Part shown: positions 5,704 through 14,270 of the stretch, in pieces
Position numbering within the stretch: position 1 is the stretch's first letter
How the letters are laid out: each line of letters starts with the position of its first letter
Assembly: GCA_000406005.1 (NCBI GenBank)
Contig: ASZN01000082.1
Location: forward strand, 1 to 19,551
Length of the DNA stretch: 19,551 nucleotides
Direction of reading: 5' to 3'
Source of the DNA: Candidatus Poribacteria bacterium WGA-3G
GTDB taxonomy: Bacteria; Poribacteria; WGA-4E; WGA-3G
The notes under the pieces: generated by a model
Database searches by the model: none
Seen by the model: only the letters and a program-made list of their open reading frames with translations
Told to the model about the DNA's origin: nothing
Position numbers and translations under genes: made by a program

Positions 5704-8622
5704 CTACAAAACAACCTTTGACTTCTTTCCACCGTGGATACTCGGCTCCGCACACAAACGCTCCCGAAGGATACGCAACCCGGTATGAACCTCCGGATGC
5801 GTCTCTTCACCGAACCCAAGCACATCAGTTAACAGCAACCGATCAAGGTCTTGGCGGACTTCATCTTCATCCATCTGATTGAACGGTAGCATCTTTTTAT
5901 ATTTCATATCTTCAAAGATCCGCCTGGCATTTTGCAAGGCAGTTTCATCCAGTTCCCGCATATCCAATGTCGGCATTGATTTTAAACCTTTGATAAAAAT
6001 TCTACCACGTCCCGAGTGTTGCTTGTTACAATGCATCCAGTAGCACAATAATCCTAATATAGAATTGCTCCATAAGGTCCAAACGTAGTCATACAATTCT
6101 TCATCAAACACCACATTGGGTAAAAGTATACCGATAGCAGGCTGCTCTGTGAAAAGAACCGATAAGGAATTTGAATTAAAACGTATACTTGAATTGTGAT
6201 GGGCGCGACCATTTCTCGCCAGTATTTCTTGGGCTTTGTCCCAAGAGTTAGAACGAATTGTGCAGTGACAATCCGGTTGGACAACCATAGAACGTTGTGC
6301 ATTCGCCTTTAGGTTCCATAAACCCGGGTAGGTGTCTGTCTCTGCACATCCCTTTTCTATATCAAAGGCACCCCATGCTGGATCTTTAATAACGCGATGG
6401 TCGAAACCGATTGTAGCAATTTCGCCTACAACAGCGATTGGAATTGCAAGTGGATCCTGCTGTTGAGGTAACCAGACCTCTCCATTTGCCAAATGGTAGG
6501 CACATTGGAGCAGCGCGAATTCTCTAATGCGTGAAGCTGTCCATATTTCTTCTAGCGGACAATTCAAAGCAGAACCCACAATCTCATCTCCAACTTTAAT
6601 AGCATTTCCTCCAATCGGAGGATCTTCAAATTGCCTGACATTTCGGAGATGCTGAATACTTTTAGCAATTTCCAATGCTTCCAAATGACTCTCCGGTCTG
6701 TGATGGAGACAGACAAACGTTCCACGTCCAGTGTTCTCAGTCCTTCCTTTGAGGGCAACAACAAGACACTCTGCCATATTTGTATCGGCAGAGAATGAAC
6801 AATTCTCAGTTTTAGCATCTGCGATAGTGACAACCACCACGTCGTGGTACGTCTGTGCCCATAGGTTTCTGACTTTTTGCCAGTCCACGGAGATTAGCAC
6901 AGTGATAGGCAGCACGAACCCCATCACACTCTGCCCATTATCCTTGAGCATTCTATCGGCTAAATCAACGAAATAGGAACCGAACCCTGCATTGCTATTC
7001 CCAATTGAGTTCTCTATTTTCCGTAGGGTACGCTTCATCTCTGCTGCTATACCGGCATCTCGGTCGCCAAATATAGTTTTTGGCACATCAGGATCTGCTG
7101 CGTTATTATCCGCCCCAGCACGCGTAAAAGGTGGATTATCCACAACGATATCCATCTCACCATGCCGGAATTCCGGTTGTGGAATGTTGTTTTCAGAAGT
7201 ATCACCGCGCACTCTCTTTGTATTTATCAATCCTAAGGACAGGGTCGCCTCCGGATTCTCAATCAGATCTAAGGCACCTAATGCATACCTCCCATCAGTA
7301 CGGCGAACGCCATACTCCATCACATCAATTTGGGTTCCCCCAATTTTTATATCGGGAAAATTACTGGCAATGAGGGATGCAGTGAGGTGGCTGGCGTTGG
7401 GCATAATGTCACAGCCGACGAGGTTGTTTTCCACCATGTGTTGGTGAATGTCCCTTCCATTTCCACCTGCTTGTTCATAAAGTGCCAATAACTGCTGGTA
7501 AACGCCATTGAGTAGGGCACCAGTGCCGCACGCAAAATCTGCTATTTTGAGATTGGACAGAAGGTTTCTGATAGCCTCAAAATCATCGTTCATTAGGAGT
7601 TTGTTAGGTAAAACCAGTGCTGACAGCAATGCGACAGATTCAGGACGCGTATAATAGGTCTTGATGAACTTCCGGTCAACAATTAGCCGTTGGAACACAA
7701 TCCCTGCTAATTCATGTATTTGTTCCAATCCTCTGTCAATTAGTCTCTGGGCAGTGTTCCGTAAAAGCCACAAAACCTGTCCCACAAGGCTGTCATCTGT
7801 TGATAACGTCACAATCAGATCATACGCTACATCAAAGATAGGTCGATAATTAACTTGCCGAATATTATCCCATGCTTCCAAGATAGCGTCAGAGTTCAAC
7901 CGTTCTTCTATCCCTCGGAGTCTTCGCAGTGAAGGCACGTTTTCCATTCCTTGTGTTCCGGCGAGAGAACTTTGAAAAACAAAAGCATTTGTGATAATCA
8001 ACATCGCCATCCGTGAGGTTTGCTCACAAGTTTCTTGGTGGAGAATTTCCTCAAGTTGCAGCCCGATTTCTGGGCGTTCATGTATCGCAGCTTCTAGCAG
8101 AATTGCGGTTTCATTCACGCCGTGTTCTAAATCATAAGCAGCATTAGAAACTCTGGAAATTGGAATAGCACCGATACGAATAGCAGCCGCGATGTCAGTG
8201 AGACTTCCTTTAATCCATCCGTCATTCGGAAAGCGATGGATATCCCCAAGGGTATCCGTACTCAGCAAGACATAATGAAGATCATTAGCATGACGGAGTA
8301 AATCATCTAACTCTCGATGTGGAATGCGTCGAAACCGGTGTGGCAATCGTAGTGCCATTGCGGTCGTCACACGTTCATACGAAACAAGTTGCCTACCTAA
8401 GTGTCCCCTTGCTTGTGCTTCACCACTGAGGTTTGGGGCATTCGGTTCGTCAATTTTGACCTCTATAACGATAGGTTCTCGGCCTCGCTCTCTCACCGTT
8501 AGATCTGGACGCTGGCCCTCACGGAGAAACGTCTGCGTATTCTGCGGCTCTACGTTCCACGTGCTTCGCATCGTTTCAAATATATCTACAATTTTGGACG
8601 TAATAGTATCTTCATGTAACAT
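5704..8622 (-). CDS. N6-adenine DNA methyltransferase with N-terminal PD-(D/E)XK-like segment and C-terminal region
   Basis: This is a 972-aa protein. Residues about 37-57 (RPDLTVRERGREPIVIEVK) fit a PD-(D/E)XK nuclease core, with D40, E54 and K56, similar in layout to HsdR N-terminal domains. A helical region follows. The gamma-class N6-adenine methyltransferase starts with motif X (TYYTRPESVA, about 322-331), motif I ADFACGTGALL (361-371) for S-adenosylmethionine binding, an acidic strand VGCDIMP, and catalytic motif IV VVDNPPF (493-499). The remaining about 350 residues are typical in length for a target-recognition region and end in a helical tail. The likely role is host modification, perhaps with cleavage, together with the divergent helicase gene. 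The ATG at 8622 has no clear Shine-Dalgarno sequence. Modification is well supported; nuclease activity is not proven. Confidence 0.88.
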   Translation of the reverse strand: MLHEDTITSKIVDIFETMRSTWNVEPQNTQTFLREGQRPDLTVRERGREPIVIEVKIDEPNAPNLSGEAQARGHLGRQLVSYERVTTAMALRLPHRFRRIPHRELDDLLRHANDLHYVLLSTDTLGDIHRFPNDGWIKGSLTDIAAAIRIGAIPISRVSNAAYDLEHGVNETAILLEAAIHERPEIGLQLEEILHQETCEQTSRMAMLIITNAFVFQSSLAGTQGMENVPSLRRLRGIEERLNSDAILEAWDNIRQVNYRPIFDVAYDLIVTLSTDDSLVGQVLWLLRNTAQRLIDRGLEQIHELAGIVFQRLIVDRKFIKTYYTRPESVALLSALVLPNKLLMNDDFEAIRNLLSNLKIADFACGTGALLNGVYQQLLALYEQAGGNGRDIHQHMVENNLVGCDIMPNASHLTASLIASNFPDIKIGGTQIDVMEYGVRRTDGRYALGALDLIENPEATLSLGLINTKRVRGDTSENNIPQPEFRHGEMDIVVDNPPFTRAGADNNAADPDVPKTIFGDRDAGIAAEMKRTLRKIENSIGNSNAGFGSYFVDLADRMLKDNGQSVMGFVLPITVLISVDWQKVRNLWAQTYHDVVVVTIADAKTENCSFSADTNMAECLVVALKGRTENTGRGTFVCLHHRPESHLEALEIAKSIQHLRNVRQFEDPPIGGNAIKVGDEIVGSALNCPLEEIWTASRIREFALLQCAYHLANGEVWLPQQQDPLAIPIAVVGEIATIGFDHRVIKDPAWGAFDIEKGCAETDTYPGLWNLKANAQRSMVVQPDCHCTIRSNSWDKAQEILARNGRAHHNSSIRFNSNSLSVLFTEQPAIGILLPNVVFDEELYDYVWTLWSNSILGLLCYWMHCNKQHSGRGRIFIKGLKSMPTLDMRELDETALQNARRIFEDMKYKKMLPFNQMDEDEVRQDLDRLLLTDVLGFGEETHPEVHTGLRILRERLCAEPSIHGGKKSKVVL

Positions 8623-8698
8623 AATTTTATTTGCACGGTATAGCTAAACAAATTGGATGCATCCTTTAGGTCGTTGATTTTCCAAGAAAACTGTCCCA

Positions 8699-8727
8699 AT
8701 TATACACCAGTTGACTCGATCCGTCAA
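8699..8727 (-). promoter_or_regulatory. Sigma70 promoter of the methyltransferase gene
   Basis: On the minus strand, TTGACG (8727-8722), a 17-base spacer and TATAAT (8704-8699) form a near-perfect promoter. The expected start is near 8692, about 70 bases before the methyltransferase ATG. Confidence 0.75.
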
Positions 8728-8744
8728 CATGAAAAATAGTTGAC
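8710..8744. promoter_or_regulatory. GTTGAC repeats between divergent promoters (candidate operators)
   Basis: GTTGAC occurs at 8710-8715 and 8739-8744, and its reverse complement GTCAAC at 8723-8728. The first two form an inverted repeat with 7-base spacing. AGTTGACTC is repeated directly at 8709-8717 and 8738-8746. Two copies contain the -35 boxes, which partly explains them; the copy at 8710 lies inside the methyltransferase promoter spacer and is not needed for either promoter. Confidence 0.4.
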
Positions 8745-8768
8745 TCCTTCACAAGGATATGTTATACT
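8740..8768 (+). promoter_or_regulatory. Sigma70 promoter of the helicase gene
   Basis: TTGACT (8740-8745), a 17-base spacer and TATACT (8763-8768) match the vegetative consensus at 10 of 12 positions. The start would be near 8775, leaving an untranslated leader of about 125 bases. Its -35 lies 12 bases from that of the opposing methyltransferase promoter. Confidence 0.7.
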
Positions 8769-8899
8769 TAAATTCACGGTTTTAACAATAAGGATCTACA
8801 GCAGCTGGTGTTCCGTGATTAACTGTGTGATAAGATTATTGCGGAACCTGCAGATGTTGTCCCAAATCAATTTTACATTTTTTGAATATATTCCATACT

Positions 8900-11800
8900 A
8901 TGAATATGAAAATGAAAATCCAATTTCCTGCTATATTTGCAATTGATAAAAAATTGAACAAAAACTCAATCCAACAGTTGATCCAACCTAAGAGTGAATT
9001 GGAAGTAGTCGTCGAAGATTACCAAAAAAATCGCGCCAAGGGATACATTCTCACACCGACTAATGATAGTAAAGAACAAATTTTTGCTATATCCAATCAA
9101 GCAAACCCTCCTGAAGAATTCAGCAAAGCCCTACAGATAAAATCCGATGACTTGATAGAAAATAATGGTGAAGTCATTGATTTATCGGATCGAGAGTGGA
9201 TAAAACATCCAAAACTGTCAAAAGTTCCTAAACGCCGTTTTGACTACAAAAAGCGATTAAAGAAAGTTCTTGACTCTTGGCAGGGAGTATTTTCATACAA
9301 GACTGAGAATAAGGAGAATGGTATAAATGGTCTACGTCCACCTCAAATCGGTGCTGTTCATGCGACGCACGCGCATTGGATTGCCACCGACGAAGCTGCT
9401 ACGATAGTTATGCCGACTGGGACAGGTAAGACAGAAACGATGTTGTCTATTCTCGTCTCAAAACAATGTGATAAACTTCTTGTTGTTGTTCCAACTGATG
9501 CCCTGAGAACACAGATTGCTGATAAATTCCTAACGCTTGGTATTCTGAAGGACTTTGGAATCCTATCAGCTAAGGGACTTTATCCAGTTGTCGGTACCTT
9601 GAAACACAAACCTAAAAACTGTGACGATGTTGACACTTTTTTTGAAAAGTGCAACGTTATTATCACAACTATGAACATTGCAGGTCAATGCCCTTCTGAA
9701 GTCCAAGAAAGGATGGCTCACCATTGTCCATTCTTATTTATTGATGAAGCACACCATATCGGAGCGCAAACATGGAAGAGCTTTAAAGAAAAGTTCAATA
9801 ACAGAAAAATTCTTCAGTTTACAGCTACACCGTTCAGGAATGATGACAAACCCGTTGAAGGTAAAATCATTTTCGATTATTCGCTAAAAAAGGCTCAAGA
9901 GGAAAAATATTTCAAACATATTTATTTTAAGCCGGTTAGAGAGTATAACCCTAAAAAGGTGGACAGGGTAATTGCAGAGAGGGCAATCAAACAGCTTCGT
10001 GAAGATCGCAAGAAGTACGATCATATTATGATGGCGCGAGTGGAAAGTGTTAAACGGGCAGAAGAAATTTTCGCAATATATAAGGAGTACAAAGAGTTCA
10101 ACCCAGTTCAGATTCACACAGGTATAAAATCGACAAGAGACAGAGAGGAAATTCGAAAAAAAATAATAAGCGGCGAGTCAAAAATTGTGATATGTGTTGA
10201 TATGTTGGGCGAAGGCTTTGATTTACCACAATTAAAAATTGCAGCTTTCCATGACATCAGGAAAAGTCTTGCTGTTACACTTCAGCTTGCTGGTAGATTT
10301 ACGCGCTCAAGCCAGGACTTAGGAGATGCAACATTTATTGCGAACATTGCTGACGTACACGTGAAGGAAGAAATTAAAAAACTTTATTGTCAAGATTCCG
10401 ATTGGAATGATTTATTGAAGGAAACCAGTATGGAAATAATTCGAGAAAAGGTTGACCTTCAAGAACTTATTGCTGGGTTTCAAAATTCTCTGACGGATAT
10501 ATCATTACTGAACTTACGTCCAGCAATGAGTACCGTTGTTTATAAAACAAAGTGCAAAAATTGGAAACCAGAAAATTTTGAAAGAGGGTTCCATGGATTA
10601 GAATCTTTTGATCGGATTGAAAGTGACATTAACGCTCAAAAGAATACTTTGGTCATTGTGACTGCTAAAAAAACCCCTATTGATTGGGCGAAGGCAAAGG
10701 ATGTATTCAATTGGAGTTGGGAATTATTCATTGTATTTTGGGATAAAAATCAAGATTTACTTTTCATTCATAGTTCCAATAATAATGGTTATTACGAGAA
10801 ATTGGCTAAAGCCATTGCTGGCGAAGTCGAGCTTATTAGGGGTGGTCCCGTTTTTCGATGTTTATCTGGGATTGACAGATTAAGGCTTCAAAATGTGGGG
10901 CTCATTGAACAACTTGGTCGTCTAATCAGTTATATAATGAGGGCCGGTTCGGATATTGACGCGGCATTGACTCATGCCCAAAGAGAACAAGCTGTAAAAG
11001 CAAACATTTTCGGAATTGGATATGATGAAGATGGAAATAGAACCACCATTGGATGTTCATATAAAGGTAGAATATGGTCTCGATGTAAAACAGATCTCAA
11101 TGATCTTAAAGAATGGTGTAGCGGCGTTGGAAGAAAAATTTTAAATGAAGCAATAAATCCAGACGAAATTCTGAAAGGCACTTTAATTCCAAAAACTATC
11201 TCACAACGACCTGAAAAGATGCCAATATGTATTGAGTGGCCAGAAGTGATTTACAATGAACCTGAAAATATTTTCACTTTTTCTGTTGATCAGCAAGATT
11301 TGCCTCTTTTCCAAAGTGACATTACCCTCGTAAACCCTACGAAAAAGGATGATTTGAAATTCAAAATTTGTTCTGATCAGACTCAAATAGATTTTCAACT
11401 CTCGTTTTCCGATAAAGATTACAATTTCTCCGTTATTGGAGACAAAGACGTTTTAGTTAAGCAACGCAACAAATCTGATTCAATTAACAATTTTTTCTAT
11501 CAGCATCCACCAATAATATGGTTTGCTGATGGTTCTTCATTAGAAGGGAATCTTTATACTGAATTGGGCAAACAATTTGAACCTTACGATAGAGAACAGA
11601 TAAAGACTTGGGATTGGAAAGGAAAAGGAGTAGATATCAAGAAAGAATCTCAAGGAATAACGAAAGAGGCAGACTCAATTCAATACCAAGTTATTAGAGA
11701 ATTGGAAAAGGGCAACTATGATATTATCTTTGATGACGATGGGCCAGGTGAGGCAGCCGATGTAGTGTGCGTCTACGCTCGCAAAAATCTAATTATGATT

Positions 11801-12181
11801 GAATTTTATCATTGCAAATTTTCTGGAAAGGTGAATCCTGGCGCAAGAATAGCTGATTTGTACACCGTTTGCGGCCAAGCACAAAAAAGCATCCATTGGA
11901 TGGAAAATCCAACAAAATTATTTGATCATTTATTTAGGCGTGAGTTTAAAACAAAAAATGGGTTGAAAGTAAACCGTTTTGAGAAAGGAGATCGAAATAA
12001 ACTTGAAGAGATCCAAAATAGGAGTCTGGCTATTTCAAATGTTAAATTAAAAATATTTATAGTTCAACCAGGGCTATCAAAATCAGGAGCAAGTAGGGAT
12101 CAACTTGAGTTATTGAGTGTAACTGAAAATCATTTATGGGAAACACGCAAATTGCCCTTTGAGGTTATTGCCAGCGATTGA
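8900..12181 (+). CDS. SF2 DEAH-box helicase with nuclease-like C-terminus, probable restriction/defence protein
   Basis: Numbered from ATG 8900 (1093 aa), the motor has a Q-like entry (LRPPQIGAVHA), Walker A MPTGTGKT (171-178), DEAH (282-285), TATP (308-311), VDMLGEGFD (433-441) and motif VI QLAGRFTRS (462-470). This layout resembles Type I/III/ISP restriction translocases. The N-terminal 140 residues and the stretch about 530-900 are unrecognised. Near the C-terminus, GEAADVVCVYARKN with D954, then IEFYHCK (E968, K973) and CGQAQKS resemble a divergent PD-(D/E)XK nuclease, though the E-to-K spacing is not the standard E-x-K. The start is uncertain: there is no Shine-Dalgarno sequence, and TTG 8882 or ATG 8906/8912 are alternatives. 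The gene is AT-rich and divergent from the methyltransferase, and probably forms one system with it. Confidence 0.85.
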   Translation: MNMKMKIQFPAIFAIDKKLNKNSIQQLIQPKSELEVVVEDYQKNRAKGYILTPTNDSKEQIFAISNQANPPEEFSKALQIKSDDLIENNGEVIDLSDREWIKHPKLSKVPKRRFDYKKRLKKVLDSWQGVFSYKTENKENGINGLRPPQIGAVHATHAHWIATDEAATIVMPTGTGKTETMLSILVSKQCDKLLVVVPTDALRTQIADKFLTLGILKDFGILSAKGLYPVVGTLKHKPKNCDDVDTFFEKCNVIITTMNIAGQCPSEVQERMAHHCPFLFIDEAHHIGAQTWKSFKEKFNNRKILQFTATPFRNDDKPVEGKIIFDYSLKKAQEEKYFKHIYFKPVREYNPKKVDRVIAERAIKQLREDRKKYDHIMMARVESVKRAEEIFAIYKEYKEFNPVQIHTGIKSTRDREEIRKKIISGESKIVICVDMLGEGFDLPQLKIAAFHDIRKSLAVTLQLAGRFTRSSQDLGDATFIANIADVHVKEEIKKLYCQDSDWNDLLKETSMEIIREKVDLQELIAGFQNSLTDISLLNLRPAMSTVVYKTKCKNWKPENFERGFHGLESFDRIESDINAQKNTLVIVTAKKTPIDWAKAKDVFNWSWELFIVFWDKNQDLLFIHSSNNNGYYEKLAKAIAGEVELIRGGPVFRCLSGIDRLRLQNVGLIEQLGRLISYIMRAGSDIDAALTHAQREQAVKANIFGIGYDEDGNRTTIGCSYKGRIWSRCKTDLNDLKEWCSGVGRKILNEAINPDEILKGTLIPKTISQRPEKMPICIEWPEVIYNEPENIFTFSVDQQDLPLFQSDITLVNPTKKDDLKFKICSDQTQIDFQLSFSDKDYNFSVIGDKDVLVKQRNKSDSINNFFYQHPPIIWFADGSSLEGNLYTELGKQFEPYDREQIKTWDWKGKGVDIKKESQGITKEADSIQYQVIRELEKGNYDIIFDDDGPGEAADVVCVYARKNLIMIEFYHCKFSGKVNPGARIADLYTVCGQAQKSIHWMENPTKLFDHLFRREFKTKNGLKVNRFEKGDRNKLEEIQNRSLAISNVKLKIFIVQPGLSKSGASRDQLELLSVTENHLWETRKLPFEVIASD

Positions 12182-12198
12182 TTGGCGAATTAAATTAA

Positions 12199-13308
12199 TT
12201 ATTCCACGAGTGCCTGTTGTGCGATAGTACGTCCCTGTTCCGTTAAGATCAGTTGCGTCTCTTCTCGCGAGACACATCGGTTGTTCAAGGCATATTTTAC
12301 CACTTGAGTTGTAAAACCGGGATCCCAACTGAGATGCTCGTGAAGGTCTGCGATCGCTGATTCCGTTTCGGCTTCAGGGAGTCCTTCATGATTCAAGAGA
12401 TGGATCACCAGCATCGTCTGTGCAAACTCCCATTTTTGGCGTGCGTGTCTCCGTGCAATCGCGATAAGCCCACGGTTCGGAACAACGAAAAAAATGAGAA
12501 CGAAAATGATTAGCGTCATCGTTGCGATTGAACCCGCAATGGAGACATCAAAGAGAAACGCGACCCAGTAGCCGGTCACAGCGTTCACACTTCCGATAAT
12601 CGCACTGAAGATGAGCATCCGTGAGAGCCTATCCGTCATCAGGTAGGCAGTCGCAGGCGGTCCGGCGATGAGTGCAACCACTAAAATCGAACCGACAGCA
12701 TCAAACGCGCCGACTGTTGTTACGGATACTAAAGTCATCAGACCGTAATGAATAACAGTCGGGACAAATCCTAATGCAGCGGCTAAACTCGCGTCAAACG
12801 TTACTAACTTTAATTCTTTGTAAAACAGGAGGATAAAGACGAGATTCAGTACAAAAATTGTTCCCATCACGTATAAAGAGACGGGCCCCAGGTCGGATCC
12901 GAAAATCTTTAGTCTGTTAAGTGGGGCGTACGCGAGTTCGCCGAGCAGCACGGCATCCATATCGAGATGCACATTCCCCGCGAACCGAGAGATCAAAATC
13001 ACACCGATACTGAAAAGCGCAGGGAATGTCAATCCGATAGCGGCATCCTCTTTCACGAGCTTTGTTCGTTGTAACAATTCAACGAAAAGCACCGTGAGTA
13101 CCCCTGTTCCGGCAGCAGCAAGAATCAGAAGCGGGGATGATAGACTCTCTGTAAGAAAAAAAGCAACCACGATGCCCGGAAGAATCGCATGGCTAATCGC
13201 ATCGCTCATTAACGTCATCCGTCGTAGCACCAAAAACACACCCGGCAAAGCGCACGCAACTGCTGTGACAATCGCGATCAATAGAATATCAAGATGACCT
13301 TGTAACAT
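12199..13308 (-). CDS. troD: Metal (Mn/Zn) ABC transporter permease with cytoplasmic C-terminal extension
   Basis: This 369-aa integral membrane protein of the ZnuB/MntC/TroCD family moves Mn2+ or Zn2+ across the inner membrane with the ATPase and lipoprotein encoded upstream. About eight hydrophobic segments run to residue about 280. RRMTLMSDAISHAILPGIVV and FDASLAAALGFVP are family motifs, the latter near the ATPase coupling helix. The last about 85 residues are soluble and resemble a winged-helix segment, ending LTEQGRTIAQQ, much as in the longer TroD-type permeases. It is the last gene of the operon, 31 bases after the other permease, and its stop lies 17 bases from the convergent helicase stop. 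The metal is inferred from the operon. Confidence 0.9.
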   Translation of the reverse strand: MLQGHLDILLIAIVTAVACALPGVFLVLRRMTLMSDAISHAILPGIVVAFFLTESLSSPLLILAAAGTGVLTVLFVELLQRTKLVKEDAAIGLTFPALFSIGVILISRFAGNVHLDMDAVLLGELAYAPLNRLKIFGSDLGPVSLYVMGTIFVLNLVFILLFYKELKLVTFDASLAAALGFVPTVIHYGLMTLVSVTTVGAFDAVGSILVVALIAGPPATAYLMTDRLSRMLIFSAIIGSVNAVTGYWVAFLFDVSIAGSIATMTLIIFVLIFFVVPNRGLIAIARRHARQKWEFAQTMLVIHLLNHEGLPEAETESAIADLHEHLSWDPGFTTQVVKYALNNRCVSREETQLILTEQGRTIAQQALVE

Positions 13309-13339
13309 ACGCTGTATCCACTTCCACGATCCAATCGTC

Positions 13340-14251
13340 TTAATAACGGCTCGTTTCCATCTTCAGATTCCGTCTGTTGCGTTGCTGTCGGATCCGATCC
13401 CAGACGAGTCCACGATTTGGCGCGAAAGCGATGGAGAGTCCCACTACAACCGTTGCACATAACACAATCGTCGGTCCTGTCGGGATGCGTGATGCGGTGC
13501 TACTGATAATTGTGCCACTCACACCGGCAAGCGCGCCAAAACATGCGGCAAGGAACACCATCAGCCGGAGTCGATCCGTCCACTGTCGCGCTGCGACTGC
13601 TGGTGCCACAAGCATCGCGCTCATCAACACCGCACCGACTGCCTGTAAACCGAGTACAATCGCTACGACAAGGAGACTCGTTAATAAAATATCGAGTGTT
13701 CGGATCGGAAACCCGATAGAGGCAGCGAAACCTTCATCAAACACGAGCAATTTCAACTCTTTCCAAAAGACCAACATAACAGTGAGGGCAATCCCGCCGA
13801 GTATACCGATGGTTAGGACATCCCGCGCCAGCATCGTCGCAGCTTGCCCAAAAAGAAACGTATCTAATCCCGCCTGATTCGCGTTCCCCGTGCGCTGAAT
13901 TAGCGTATGCAGTACTAACCCGAACCCGAAAAAGGTCGATAGCACAATGCCGAGTGCGCTGTCGTATTTGATACGCGTGAGCCGAACAATGCTCAAGATG
14001 AGGAGTGTGCCTAACCATCCTGCAATCGCTGCACCGAGTACCAGAATAAGTGGTGTCTTGCTCCCCGTCAACAGAAAAGCGATTGCGATGCCGGGTAACG
14101 CCGCATGTGAGATAGCATCACCGAGGAGGCTTTGACGCCGCAAAACAGCATAACTACCGAGCGCGCCACTCACAGCACCGAGCAGAGCTGCACCGATGGC
14201 AACAATCATGAGTGTGTAATCAAGATGGGTTAGAATACTTAAATTTTCCAT
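13340..14251 (-). CDS. troC: Metal (Mn/Zn) ABC transporter permease
   Basis: This is a 303-aa polytopic protein of the same ABC-3 permease family as the next gene, without the soluble C-terminal extension. RRQSLLGDAISHAALPGIAI near the N-terminus and FDEGFAASIGFPIR mid-protein are the matching family motifs. Two paralogous permeases in tandem suggest a heterodimeric channel, as in TroCD. It starts 17 bases after the ATPase stop; the Shine-Dalgarno sequence is weak, so translation may be coupled. The terminal LVWDRIRQQRNRRNL is a basic cytoplasmic tail. Confidence 0.92.
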   Translation of the reverse strand: MENLSILTHLDYTLMIVAIGAALLGAVSGALGSYAVLRRQSLLGDAISHAALPGIAIAFLLTGSKTPLILVLGAAIAGWLGTLLILSIVRLTRIKYDSALGIVLSTFFGFGLVLHTLIQRTGNANQAGLDTFLFGQAATMLARDVLTIGILGGIALTVMLVFWKELKLLVFDEGFAASIGFPIRTLDILLTSLLVVAIVLGLQAVGAVLMSAMLVAPAVAARQWTDRLRLMVFLAACFGALAGVSGTIISSTASRIPTGPTIVLCATVVVGLSIAFAPNRGLVWDRIRQQRNRRNLKMETSRY

Positions 14252-14256
14252 AAATT

Positions 14257-14270
14257 GATAACTGATAACT
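14257..14270. repeat. Two tandem copies of the heptamer GATAACT
   Basis: GATAACT at 14257-14263 is repeated at 14264-14270 and fills most of the spacer between the ATPase stop and the permease start. Only two units exist, so chance cannot be excluded, but short tandem heptamers in spacers can change the distance between coupled genes. Confidence 0.4.

Noticed and set aside
8740..8946. 68-codon plus-strand ORF before the helicase gene
   Set aside because: It starts at a TTG inside the -35 box of the helicase promoter and overlaps the helicase start in another frame. The leader sequence explains it better.
5704..12181. BREX or DISARM locus
   Set aside because: A methyltransferase and a helicase alone do not define either; no PglZ, BrxC-like ATPase, DrmB or phospholipase-D-type gene is present in the window.
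12182..12198. Shared terminator between the convergent helicase and permease genes
   Set aside because: Only 17 bases separate the stops and no hairpin with a T-run is visible in or around them.
13377..13877. 166-codon plus-strand ORF opposite a metal permease gene
   Set aside because: It is low in hydrophobic structure, rich in Ser/Thr/Arg, and entirely antisense to a clear membrane permease.
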